Shown here one piece after another: positions 26,998 to 35,980 of a stretch of 64,000 bases of DNA. A program made the position numbers and the translations under genes. Origin of the DNA: Tsukamurella sp. PLM1 (GTDB taxonomy: Bacteria; Actinomycetota; Actinomycetes; Mycobacteriales; Mycobacteriaceae); contig NZ_AP025688.1 in the NCBI RefSeq assembly GCF_023168325.1, positions 310,001 to 374,000 on the forward strand, given 5' to 3'. The stretch's first letter is position 1, and each line of letters starts with the position of its first letter. The notes under the pieces were generated by a model. The model was not told the origin of the DNA. It ran no database searches and worked only from the letters and a program-made list of their open reading frames with translations.

Positions 26998-28387
26998 GTG
27001 TATCTGACCGTCTCCACCACGCGTGTGCCGGCCACCGACCTGGGCTTCCTCCTGCACAAGCACCCCGACCGGGTGCAGGAGTTCACCCAGCCCTTCGGCA
27101 CGGCCACCGTCTTCTACCCGGAGGTGACCGAGACGCGCTGCACCGCGGCGCTCCTGCTGGAGGTCGATCCGATCGCGCTCGCGCGTCGCCGTCGGTCCAC
27201 GCCGGACTTCGCGCTCGCACAGTACGTCAACGACCGTTCCTATGCGGCCTCGTCGCTCCTCGCGGCGGCGCTGGCGGACGTCTTCCGCAGCGCGCGGGGC
27301 GGCCGGGGCGGTAGCCGACAGGCTGTCGCCGACGACAAGATCCCGCTGGAGATCGCGATCCCGGTGCTGCCGTGCCGCGGCGGCTCGGGCGTAGCCACGA
27401 GGCTCTTCGGCCCGCTCGGCTGGACGGTCGACGCGGAGCCGATCCCACTCGACGAGACGATCACCGAGTGGGGCGACTCGCGCTACGTTCGGCTACGCCT
27501 CACTGGCACCGTGCGGCTCGCCGACGCCCTCAACCACCTCTACGTGCTGCTGCCGGTCTTCGACGAGTCGAAACACTACTGGCAGGGCCCCGACGAGGTG
27601 GACAAGCTGCTGCGCTCGGGTGCCGGCTGGCTCGAGACCCACCCGGACCGGGAACTCATCACCCGCCGGTACCTCGGCCGCGGCCCGGGCCTCGCCGCGC
27701 GGGCCCTCGAGCGCCTCGCGGAGGTCGAGGACTTCCGCCCGAGGCGCAGGACGACGGTGCCGCGACCGACGACGCACCGAAGCCGCTGAACCTGCTGCGG
27801 CACGACGCCGTGCTCGCGGCCGTCGTGGCGAGCGGCGCGACCTCGGTCGTCGACCTCGGCTGCGGCCCGGGGCAGTTCCTGGGCCGGCTGCTCGCGACGC
27901 AGGGGATCGACCGCGTGGTGGGCTGCGACGCCTCAGTCCGCTCGCTGCAGCGCGCCGCGCAGCGCCTGCATCTCGACGACATGACCGAGCGCCAGCGCGG
28001 CCGGATCGACCTGTTCCAGGCCGCTCTCACCTACGAGGACGACCGCCTCGCAGCCTTCGATGCGGCGGTGCTCATGGAGGTGATCGAGCACGTCGATCCG
28101 GCGCGGCTCGGTGCGCTCGAGCACGTCGTGTTCGGCGCTGCCCGGCCCGGCACCGTCGTGGTCACGACGCCCAACAGCGAGTACAACGCCCTCTACCCCG
28201 ACCTCATAGGGCTGCGGCACACCGATCACCGGTTCGAGTGGGACCGGGCGCAGTTCGCCGCGTGGGCCGCCGACGTCGCGGACCGGCACGGCTACGCCGT
28301 GCGGCACGACGGGATCGGCGACGCCGATCCCGAGCGCGGAACCCCACCCAGATGGCCGTTTTCACCCGGAAGGAGTCCGGCCGATGA
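26998..28387 (+). CDS. hen1: 3'-terminal RNA ribose 2'-O-methyltransferase Hen1, two frameshifts
   Basis: The N-terminal Hen1-specific domain (VYLTVSTTRVPATDLGFLLH, PFGTATVFYPEVTETRCTAA, QYVNDRSYAASSLLAAAL) spans residues ~1-245. The SAM methyltransferase domain follows (VVDLGCGPGQFLGRLL, Mn2+-site MEVIEHVDP, VVVTTPNSEYN, FEWDRAQFAAW). Single bases are missing at the CCC run 27738-27740 and the CCCC run 28342-28345; the natural end is PTQMAVFTRKESGR. Hen1 marks the repaired RNA 3' end with 2'-O-methyl, protecting it from renewed cleavage. The stop overlaps the pnkp start (ATGA). GTG at 26998 lies six bases after CAGAAT, possibly leaderless. Confidence 0.9.
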
Positions 28388-30912
28388 GCACCGACACCGT
28401 CGTCACCGTCCCGATGCGCGGCCTGATCCTGCTGGCCGGCGCCTCGGGCAGCGGCAAATCGACGTTCGCGCGCAAGCACTTCCGGCCGACGGAGGTCGTC
28501 TCCAGCGATGTGTGCCGCGGCCTCGTCGCCGACGACGAGAACGACCAGGCGGCCACGTCCGACGCGTTCGACCTGCTGCACCACCTGGTCGGCATCCGCC
28601 TGCGCCGCGGCCTGCTCACCGTCGTCGACGCGACCAACGTGCAGCGGTCGTCCCGGGCTTCGCTCGTGGCGCTCGCCCGCGCGCATGACGTCCTCGTCGA
28701 CGTGATCGTCTTCGACCTCCCCGACGAGGTCGCGATCGAGCGGAACCGGCGGCGCGCTGACCGCACCTTCGGGCCGCAGGTGATTACCCGCCAGGCGCGG
28801 GAGCTGCGCCGGTCGCTCAAGGGGATCAAGAAGGAGGGCTTCCGCCGCGTCCACATGCTCCGTGACACCGCGCAGGTCGACGGTGCCTCCATCCTGCGCG
28901 AGCGGCCGTGGAACGACCGGACCGAGCTCGCCGGCCCGTTCGACGTGATCGGCGACGTGCACGGCTGCGCGTCCGAGTTGCGCACGCTGCTCACCGATCT
29001 CGGCTGGCGCGTGCGCGCCGACGGCGCCGACCACCCGGAGGGCCGGACAGCGGTCTTCGTCGGCGACCTCGTCGACCGCGGGCCGGACACCCCGGGCGTG
29101 CTGCGGCTCGTCATGGGCATGGTCGCCGCGGGGAACGCGCTGTGCGTCAGTGGGAACCACGAGAACAAGCTGGTGCGCGCGCTCAAGGGCAACCGGGTCA
29201 CCGTCGCGCACGGGCTGCAGGAGTCGCTGGACCAGCTGGCCGCCGAGCCTGAGGAGTTCCGCAGCGCCGCACTGGCGTTCATGGACTCCCTGCTCAGCCA
29301 CTACGTGCTCGACGGCGGCCGGCTCGTCGTCGCCCACGCAGGGCTCAAGGAGGAGTACCACGGCCGGGCGTCGCGCCGGGTGCGCGCGTTCGCGCTCTAC
29401 GGCGACACCACCGGCGAGACCGACGAGATCGGGCTGCCGGTGCGGTATCCGTGGGCGCGGGACTACCGCGGCGCCGCGGCCGTGGTCTACGGCCACACGC
29501 CGGTCACCGAGCCGCAGTGGATCAACAACACGCTGTGCATCGACACCGGTGCGGTGTTCGGCGGCGCGCTCACCGCGCTGCGCTACCCGGAGTGCGAGAT
29601 CGTCTCCGTGCCTGCGGAGTCGGAGTGGTACGCGCCGGCACCGGGAGCGGAGCGAGCGGGCCGCGAGTCGCAGGACCGGCCGGTAGTGGAGGCACCGTCG
29701 GACGACCGGGCGGCCTCCGTCCTGCGGTACGACGACGTGGCCGGCACCCGCTGGCTGTCCACCCGCACGGCGGGCCGCGTGAAGGTCGAGGGCGACAATG
29801 CGGCCGCAGCGCTCGAGGTGATGAGCAGGTTCGCCGTGGACCCGCGCTGGCTGGTGTACCTGCCGCCGACCATGTCGCCGGCGTCGGTGGCGCGGGAGGA
29901 CGGCTTCCTCGAGCACCCGTCGCGTGCGTTCGAGGACTTCGCCGGCTGGGGCGTGGAGCGGGTGATCTGCGAGGAGAAGCACATGGGCTCGCGAGCCGTC
30001 GCGGTGATCGCGCGTGATTCCGCCACGGCGGCACGCCGATTCGGCGTCGCCGACGGCGGCACCGGCGCGGTGTACACGCGCACCGGCCGCGCGTTCTTCG
30101 ACGACGTCGAGCCGCTGGTGGATCGCCTCCGGCGAGCCGTGGCACCGCTGTTCGACCGGCTCGAGACGGACTGGCTCGCGCTGGACTGCGAGCTGCTGCC
30201 GTGGTCCGCGAAGGCGGGCGAGCTGATCCGATCCCAGTACGCGTCCGTGGGCGCCGCGCGCGAGGCGTTCCCGGCCGCGCTCGCCGGGCTCGACGGTGCC
30301 GCGGCGCGCGGTCTCGACGTCGCCGCGCTCCGTGATCGGACGGCGCGGAGGGCGTTGAACACGAAGGCGTTCCGCGACGCCTACGCGCGGTACTACCGGC
30401 CGACGGACGGGCTCGACGGGGTCACCGTCGCGCCCTTCCAGGTGCTGGCGGCGGAGGGACGAGTCCTCGCCGAGGAGTCGCACGAGTGGCACATGGCGGT
30501 GCTCGGCGCGCTGGACGATCCGTTCCTGACGCCGACGCGGCACTGCACCGTCGACCTGGCGTCGGAGGCGGACCGCGCTGCGGCGACCCGGCGGTGGACC
30601 GAGCTGACGGACGCCGGCGGCGAGGGCATGGTGGTCAAGCCGCTGGGTGTGGTGGGCCGGAAGGTGCAGCCGGGGCTCAAGGTTCGCGGCCGCGAGTACC
30701 TGCGGATCATCTACGGCCCGGACTACCTCGACTCGCTCGACGTGCTGCGCGACCGGAACCTCGGCCGGAAGCGGAAGATGGCGCTCGCGGAGCACGCCCT
30801 CGGTCGCGACGCGCTCGCGGCGTTCGTCGCGGGCGAGCCGCTGTGGCGAGTGCACCAGTCGGTGTTCGCGGTGCTGGCGCAGGAGTCGGAGCCGGTGGAC
30901 CCGCGGCTGTAG
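28384..30912 (+). CDS. pnkp: Polynucleotide kinase-phosphatase Pnkp (RNA repair), with ligase-like domain
   Basis: 842 residues in three modules. The kinase has P-loop GASGSGKSTF (Lys25). The calcineurin-type phosphatase has FDVIGDVHGC, FVGDLVDRGPD and SGNHENKL. The C-terminal nucleotidyltransferase/ligase-like domain has KHMGSRA (Lys532 as the nucleotidyl lysine) and GMVVKPLG. The enzyme heals RNA ends and, with Hen1, seals them. The gene is translationally coupled to hen1 and intact. The system is known from bacterial Hen1-Pnkp operons, where it repairs RNA broken by ribotoxins. Confidence 0.93.
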   Translation: MSTDTVVTVPMRGLILLAGASGSGKSTFARKHFRPTEVVSSDVCRGLVADDENDQAATSDAFDLLHHLVGIRLRRGLLTVVDATNVQRSSRASLVALARAHDVLVDVIVFDLPDEVAIERNRRRADRTFGPQVITRQARELRRSLKGIKKEGFRRVHMLRDTAQVDGASILRERPWNDRTELAGPFDVIGDVHGCASELRTLLTDLGWRVRADGADHPEGRTAVFVGDLVDRGPDTPGVLRLVMGMVAAGNALCVSGNHENKLVRALKGNRVTVAHGLQESLDQLAAEPEEFRSAALAFMDSLLSHYVLDGGRLVVAHAGLKEEYHGRASRRVRAFALYGDTTGETDEIGLPVRYPWARDYRGAAAVVYGHTPVTEPQWINNTLCIDTGAVFGGALTALRYPECEIVSVPAESEWYAPAPGAERAGRESQDRPVVEAPSDDRAASVLRYDDVAGTRWLSTRTAGRVKVEGDNAAAALEVMSRFAVDPRWLVYLPPTMSPASVAREDGFLEHPSRAFEDFAGWGVERVICEEKHMGSRAVAVIARDSATAARRFGVADGGTGAVYTRTGRAFFDDVEPLVDRLRRAVAPLFDRLETDWLALDCELLPWSAKAGELIRSQYASVGAAREAFPAALAGLDGAAARGLDVAALRDRTARRALNTKAFRDAYARYYRPTDGLDGVTVAPFQVLAAEGRVLAEESHEWHMAVLGALDDPFLTPTRHCTVDLASEADRAAATRRWTELTDAGGEGMVVKPLGVVGRKVQPGLKVRGREYLRIIYGPDYLDSLDVLRDRNLGRKRKMALAEHALGRDALAAFVAGEPLWRVHQSVFAVLAQESEPVDPRL

Positions 30913-30982
30913 TGATATCGCAAAACTTGTCGGTGGTGTCGGCCATGATCGCGTTATGGGACGTACTCTTGAGGACGAGGTG

Positions 30983-31595
30983 ATGACCATGGCCGCCCCG
31001 TTGAACAGTGATTCCGCCTTCGATCCGCTCGTGGATCTCGCGGGTCTGTGGACGACCGATCTGGCCGAGCGCTACCTCCCCTGCCCGAGCTGCCTCCCGC
31101 TTATTACGAGTGCGAGGAGGGAGGCTCGTGATGAGCCCACGGGAGGGGACTGCGAACAGCTGGGCGACGGGGCGGCTGTTCAAACTGCTGGATGCCGCGG
31201 CGGAGCAGGTAGGGATTCCCGTCTATACCTCGGTGAACATGATGTTCACGAAGCAGACGTGGATCGAGCCGGACCTCGCGGTGCTGCGGAATCATGTCGA
31301 CGACGAGGTGTGGGTGCCCGCCGAGGAGATCCTGATGCCCGTCGAACTCATCTCCCGAGGTAGCCGCAGGCGCGACCGCATCGACAAGCCCCGCCTGTGC
31401 GCCGCGGCCGGCGTGCCGTACTTCCTGCTCGTGGAGATCCATCGCGGAGAGGTCGCCGTCGAGCTGCACAAGCTGGTCGACGGCTCGTACGTCGAGGCGG
31501 CGCGAGCCACTGGCGGGGAACGGTTCGTGACGCCGGAGCCGTTCCCACTGAATTTCGATCCGGCCGAGCTGCTCGCCGGCCGTGCGACGCGGTAG
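30983..31595 (+). CDS. Uma2-family (DUF820) putative endonuclease, two frameshifts
   Basis: Joining three frames gives ~204 residues of the Uma2 fold of PD-(D/E)xK nucleases: ERYLPLPELPPAYYECEEGR, LVMSPREGTANSW, WIEPDLAVLRN (PD), MPVELISRGS (E-x-x), IDKPRLCAAAGVPYFLLVE. Single bases are missing near 31077-31083 and 31117-31120. A start at 30956 is also possible; 30983 has GAGGACGAGGTG before it. It lies 70 bases after pnkp. The family is abundant in cyanobacteria and actinobacteria. Any link to RNA repair is speculative. Confidence 0.72.
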
Positions 31596-31598
31596 GCG

Positions 31599-33110
31599 TC
31601 ACTCGTCTGCCAGGGCCTCCGCCGCCAGCTTTCCGGAGATCAGCGCGGGCGGAACTCCGACGCCGGGATGCGTCATCGACCCGGCGAGCACGGCGTTGGC
31701 GATGCCGGGCACCCGCTGCGGGCGGCGTAGCGGCCCCGTCTGGCTGAGCGTGTGCGCCGCGGCGAACGGGGTGCCGGCGGACATGCCCTGCTGCGCCCAG
31801 TCGGCGGGGGTGTCCACGCGGAGCACCTCCGCCGCGGAGATGCCCCGGTAGCCGCGGCCCTCCAGCGTCCGCAGCGCGTCGCGCACGTACTCGCCGCCGA
31901 TCGAATCCCAGTCCAGCGGCGCCGATTCCAGGTTCGGGCACGGCGCGAGCACGGAAACGACGGAGTGCTCGCCTGTTTCATGCGGCCCGCTCGCTGCGCT
32001 CCCGGCGCCGAGCGTGACCGACGGTCGCGTGATGAGGAACGACGGGTCGCTCATCAGCCGCCCGCGGCCCCGCGTCGCGGTGATCTCCGCGAAGGTCTGC
32101 TCCCACGCGGCGCCGAAGTCCAGCGTGTGATGCGCCTGCGTCGGCCAGTGGTCCTGCAGGTCCTGGTCGACCTGCAGGTGTGCGACGACGGCGGACGGCG
32201 AGTGCCGCACGCGCCGTCGCGGCGGGCGCCCGCCCAGCGGCGCGATCAGCGCATCGGCGATCGGCGCGTCCGCGGTGACCACAACCGCCCCCAGGCGCTC
32301 GCGATCGACGGGGAGGTCGCCGCGCAGGTGGCGGTAGCGCAGCCCCGTCACCTCACCACGCCGGCCGTCGAGCCCGAGGACCTGCGAGTTCAGCAGCACG
32401 CGCCCACCGGCCCGGTCCACCTGCCGGGCCATCACCTCCGCGACCGCACCCATCCCGGCCCGCGGATACCAGACGCCGAGGCCCACATCCATGTGCGAGA
32501 TCACCGCGTACACCGCCCGCGCCGCCGACGGCGCGACGCCGGCGTACAACGCCTGGAAGGTGAGCATGCGGCGGGCGCGGACGTCGTCGACGCGGCGGTC
32601 CACCTGGTGTTGCATCGAGCGGAGCGCGCCGAGCCTCACCAGCCGGCCCAGTGCCGCGAGGTCGCGCGGATTCGCGTACGAGCCCCACGCGGCGTCGCCG
32701 CCGATGAAGCGCTCGTAGGCGGCGTCGAACATCGCCTCCTGCCAGCGCATGTGCTCGTCGACGGCGAGGTCGTCGGGCACGTGCAGCACGCCCGCCGGTG
32801 ATTCCCCGAGCGCGGGGAAACGACCCGCGTACGCGGGCGTGACCGGCAGCAGGTCGAGTTCCGCCTCCGCGTCCGCGCGGGCCAGGCCGCCCGCGGCGAG
32901 GGCGTCGAACGCGAGGTCGGGCATCGTCAGGACACTGGCGCCGAGGTCCAGTTCGTACGATTCGCCCGATCGCCGGTGGATCCGCTGCGTCGCCGCCCGG
33001 CCGCCCACGTACGGCGCGCGCTCGTAGACGGTCACCTCGTGTCCCGCCCCGAGCAGATGCAGCGCCGCAGACAACCCCGATAGTCCGGCCCCGATGATTC
33101 CAATGTGCAC
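31599..33110 (-). CDS. crtI: Phytoene desaturase-like carotenoid oxidoreductase
   Basis: The 503 residues begin with the FAD-binding GIIGAGLSGLSAALHLLGAG and YVGGRAAT. They end with the CrtI-type FAD motif GSMTHPGVGVPPALISGKLAAE. The middle has KVLLN-type VLLNSQVLGLDGRRGEVTGL. It dehydrogenates or otherwise oxidises carotenoid intermediates. The nearest phytoene-synthase-like gene is about 10.5 kb upstream, so the pathway genes are separated. It is divergent from the P-type ATPase and shares its operator region. Confidence 0.87.
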   Translation of the reverse strand: MHIGIIGAGLSGLSAALHLLGAGHEVTVYERAPYVGGRAATQRIHRRSGESYELDLGASVLTMPDLAFDALAAGGLARADAEAELDLLPVTPAYAGRFPALGESPAGVLHVPDDLAVDEHMRWQEAMFDAAYERFIGGDAAWGSYANPRDLAALGRLVRLGALRSMQHQVDRRVDDVRARRMLTFQALYAGVAPSAARAVYAVISHMDVGLGVWYPRAGMGAVAEVMARQVDRAGGRVLLNSQVLGLDGRRGEVTGLRYRHLRGDLPVDRERLGAVVVTADAPIADALIAPLGGRPPRRRVRHSPSAVVAHLQVDQDLQDHWPTQAHHTLDFGAAWEQTFAEITATRGRGRLMSDPSFLITRPSVTLGAGSAASGPHETGEHSVVSVLAPCPNLESAPLDWDSIGGEYVRDALRTLEGRGYRGISAAEVLRVDTPADWAQQGMSAGTPFAAAHTLSQTGPLRRPQRVPGIANAVLAGSMTHPGVGVPPALISGKLAAEALADE

Positions 33111-33138
33111 GGGACGAGTCTAAGAACTCTTCAAAGCA

Positions 33139-33154
33139 ATACATTGCAATGTAT
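33139..33154. promoter_or_regulatory. 16-bp perfect palindrome (probable metalloregulator operator)
   Basis: ATACATTGCAATGTAT is fully palindromic and lies in the crtI/ATPase intergenic region, 24 bases before the ATPase ATG. TACGCT (33167-33172) six bases before that ATG gives a leaderless start, so the palindrome covers the -35 region. A MerR- or ArsR-type metal sensor encoded elsewhere is a reasonable guess. Confidence 0.55.
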
Positions 33155-33178
33155 GCATATGTGGCATACGCTCAGGAC

Positions 33179-35209
33179 ATGAGCGCAGAACACGACCACG
33201 AATCCGGCCACTCGGCGCGGTGGGAGATCGGCTTCGCCATCGCCTCGGGCGTCACGTACACCGCCGGCATGATCGCCGAGTACGCCCTGAAACTGCCCGA
33301 CATCGGCACGGCCTTCTTCCTCGCCACCTACTTCTTCGGCGGCTTCTTCACCATCCGCTCCGCCATCAAATCCACGCTGAACGGCAAGTTCGAGGTCGAC
33401 TTCCTGATGCTGGTCGCGGCGATCGGCGCCGCCTCCATCGGGCGGTTCGCCGAGGGCGCGGTGCTGCTGTTCCTGTTCAGCCTCGGCCACGCGCTGGAGG
33501 AGTTCGCGCTGGCCCGGGCCTCGAAGTCGATCGAGGCCCTCGCCGGCCTCGCGCCCCGCACCGCGCTGGTGCACGTCGGCGGACCGTCGACCACGGCGGG
33601 CGAGTTCGTCGACCGGCAGGTGGAGGACGTCGCCGTCGGCGACCTCGTACTGATCCGCCCCAACGCCCGCGTCAGCTCCGACGGCGTGGTCGTCGACGGC
33701 CGGTCCGCGATCGACCAGAGCGCCGTCACCGGCGAGTCGATGCCGGTCGAGAAGGAGCCGCTCGATCCCGCCCGCTCCGGCCGCGTCGCCGACGAGAACA
33801 AGGTCTTCGCGGGCACCGTCAACGGCTCCGGCGCCCTGGTCGTGCAGGTCACGGCGCTGGCGAAGGACTCGACGCTGAGCAAGGTCGTCGAGCTCGTCGC
33901 GTCCACCGACCAGGCCAAGTCGCCCACGCAGCGCTTCCTCGACAGGTTCCAGCGGATCTACGTTCCGGCCGTGATCGCCTTCGTCATCGGCGTTTTCGTC
34001 GTCGGGTACTTCGGGCTCGGCAACCCCTTCGACGATGCCTTCTACCTCGCGATGGCCGTCCTCGTCGCCGCGAGCCCCTGCGCGCTCGCGCTCGCCACTC
34101 CGTCGGCCGTGCTCGCCGGCGTCGCCCGCGCGGCCCGTGCCGGGGTGCTCGTCAAGGGCGGCGCGCCGCTCGAGACGCTGGGCCGCGTCACGTCGATCGC
34201 CTTCGACAAGACCGGCACCCTGACCTGGGGCGAGCCGCGGGTCACCGACACCGTCGCCGCTCCCGGGGTCGAGCTCGACGAGCTCCTCGCGACCACCCTC
34301 GCCGTCGAGAAGCTCTCCGATCACCCCCTCGCCGCCGCGGTCGCCCGGGACATCATCGGCCGTACGACTCGGGTTAAGGAGGGGGTGCTCACCGCCTCCG
34401 ACCTGCAGTCCGTCACCGGCCGCGGCGTCCGCGCCCTGGTCGACGGGGCGAAGGTCGAGATCGGCAACGAGCGGCTGTTCAGCGACGCCGGGATCGCGCT
34501 CGACGGCGCCGTCGCCGCCGACGTCGAGCGGCTGCAGGCCGGCGGCCGCACGCTGATGATCGTGCGCCGCGGCGGCCGCTTCCTCGGCGTGATCGGCGTG
34601 ATGGACACGCCCCGTCGGGAGGCCGGGCAGGTGCTCGACCGCCTGCGCGAGTCCGGCATGACCGACATCGTGATGATCTCGGGCGATCACCAGCAGGTGG
34701 CGGAGGCCGTGGGTCGCGAAGTGGGCGTCGACCGGGCGCTCGGCGGCCTCCTGCCCGAGGACAAGGTGACCCACGTCCGGGGCCTCTCCGGCGCGGGCCC
34801 GGACGCCCGACGGTGCGCGATGGTCGGCGACGGCGTCAACGACGCCCCCGCGATGGCCCAGGCGGACGTGGGCATCGCGATGGGCGCCGCGGGATCCGCT
34901 GTGGCGCTTGAGACCGCCGACGTCGCGCTGATGAGCGACGACCTGGGCCGCCTGCCCTTCGCGGTGCGGCTGAGCAGGCAGACGAGCCGGATCATCCGGC
35001 AGAACCTCATCGCCGCGCTCGGCATCGTCGTGTTCCTGGTGATCGTCACCTTCCTCGGCATGCCGATGGGGCCGGTGGTCTTCATCCACGAGGGCTCGAC
35101 GCTCATCGTCGTGGCCAACGCGCTCCGGCTGCTCCGCTTCGAGGTCGGGCGGGAGCACGACGGCGTGGAGCACGAGGTGCGCCCCGAGCGCGAGCCCGCG
35201 GCCGCGTGA
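33179..35209 (+). CDS. P1B-type heavy-metal-translocating ATPase (Zn/Cd/Co group)
   Basis: The 676 residues start MSAEHDHESGH (a short His-rich metal-binding tail; no HMA domain). The TM ion-site motif is SPC (Ser299-Pro-Cys301 in ASPCALALATPSA). Phosphorylation occurs at Asp343 in DKTGTL, with TGES, the HP motif in SDHPLA and GDGVNDAPAMAQAD. The C-terminus is NALRLLRFE. SPC or CPC-like sites with this short form are found in Zn2+/Cd2+ or Co2+ exporters. It is expected to export a divalent metal, with expression set by the upstream palindrome. Confidence 0.9.
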   Translation: MSAEHDHESGHSARWEIGFAIASGVTYTAGMIAEYALKLPDIGTAFFLATYFFGGFFTIRSAIKSTLNGKFEVDFLMLVAAIGAASIGRFAEGAVLLFLFSLGHALEEFALARASKSIEALAGLAPRTALVHVGGPSTTAGEFVDRQVEDVAVGDLVLIRPNARVSSDGVVVDGRSAIDQSAVTGESMPVEKEPLDPARSGRVADENKVFAGTVNGSGALVVQVTALAKDSTLSKVVELVASTDQAKSPTQRFLDRFQRIYVPAVIAFVIGVFVVGYFGLGNPFDDAFYLAMAVLVAASPCALALATPSAVLAGVARAARAGVLVKGGAPLETLGRVTSIAFDKTGTLTWGEPRVTDTVAAPGVELDELLATTLAVEKLSDHPLAAAVARDIIGRTTRVKEGVLTASDLQSVTGRGVRALVDGAKVEIGNERLFSDAGIALDGAVAADVERLQAGGRTLMIVRRGGRFLGVIGVMDTPRREAGQVLDRLRESGMTDIVMISGDHQQVAEAVGREVGVDRALGGLLPEDKVTHVRGLSGAGPDARRCAMVGDGVNDAPAMAQADVGIAMGAAGSAVALETADVALMSDDLGRLPFAVRLSRQTSRIIRQNLIAALGIVVFLVIVTFLGMPMGPVVFIHEGSTLIVVANALRLLRFEVGREHDGVEHEVRPEREPAAA

Positions 35210-35214
35210 TGGCC

Positions 35215-35245
35215 GTCCCCCGGGTGCCGCTGGGCGCCGGGGGAC
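35215..35245. terminator. Bidirectional hairpin after the P-type ATPase
   Basis: GTCCCCCGGGTGCC (35215-35228) pairs with GGCGCCGGGGGAC (35233-35245) around GCTG, with one G-U type pair. It separates two convergent genes. Confidence 0.65.
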
Positions 35246-35252
35246 ATCCGGG

Positions 35253-35948
35253 TCAGTTCAGCGGCGGGAGATTCCGGGCGAGGTAGTCCCAGACCTGGTG
35301 CTGCGCCTCGTCGGAGTAGATGTGCTCCCGCTTGGCGCGGGACTCCACGGGATCGGACCAGCTCGGGGTGCCGCCGTAGCCGAGAGTGGTGAGTTGCTGT
35401 TGGCAGGCGCGGTCGAGGATGACGGCGGCCACCGTCGCCGTCTCGAGGTCGGGGCCCACCGTGACGATGCCGTGGTTCACGAGGAACAGTGCCTGCGCAT
35501 CGCCGAGCGCCGCGGCGACGCTGCGGCCGAGCTCGCGGGTGAGGATCAGGTCCGCGGTCTCGGTGAACCGCGGCACCCCGTGCTCGGCGAAGTAGTTGGC
35601 CTCGTGACTCATCGGCAGCAGTTCCGCGCCGGCGGCGGCGAGAGCCACCGCGTACCGGCTGTGCACGTGGACCACGCCGCCCACATCGGGGCGCGCCGCC
35701 ATCACCTCCGTGTGGATGGGGAATTCGCTGTGCCGCTGGCCGCCTCCGGTGAGGACCTCCCCGCCCGACGCGACGAGGTGGACCCGCTCCGGGGTGATCT
35801 CCTCGAGGCCGTACGAGGCCTGCTTGAGCCACACGCCGCGGCCCTCGGGGTCGCGTACGCTGACGTGCCCCCAGATCAGGTCGCCGGCGCCGGTCGCGGC
35901 CATGATGCGTGCGGAGGTGGCGACGGTGTCGCGCGGGTCGTCGGTCAT
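35253..35948 (-). CDS. Class II aldolase/adducin family protein
   Basis: The 231 residues show the L-fuculose-phosphate-aldolase fold: GNLS-like region GAGDLIWGHVSVRD, the zinc histidines in GVVHVHSRYAVAL, FLVNHGIVTVG as the third ligand region and the Glu in the SEFPIHTEV segment. GGAG precedes the ATG at 35948. It is the last gene of the HyuA operon on the minus strand, 32 bases after the aldehyde dehydrogenase. Such enzymes split or decarboxylate hydroxy-acids; the substrate is unknown. Confidence 0.87.
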   Translation of the reverse strand: MTDDPRDTVATSARIMAATGAGDLIWGHVSVRDPEGRGVWLKQASYGLEEITPERVHLVASGGEVLTGGGQRHSEFPIHTEVMAARPDVGGVVHVHSRYAVALAAAGAELLPMSHEANYFAEHGVPRFTETADLILTRELGRSVAAALGDAQALFLVNHGIVTVGPDLETATVAAVILDRACQQQLTTLGYGGTPSWSDPVESRAKREHIYSDEAQHQVWDYLARNLPPLN

Positions 35949-35980
35949 GAGAGCTCCAATCTGAAGTGCGAGTGCGGAAT

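Noticed and set aside
28204..30990. 928-codon minus-strand open frame opposite pnkp
   Set aside because: It is Arg/His/Val-rich nonsense without domains, created by high GC opposite the well-supported Pnkp gene.
30983..31595. Uma2 gene considered as part of a mobile element
   Set aside because: No terminal repeats, integrase or compositional shift; stand-alone Uma2 genes are common chromosomal features.
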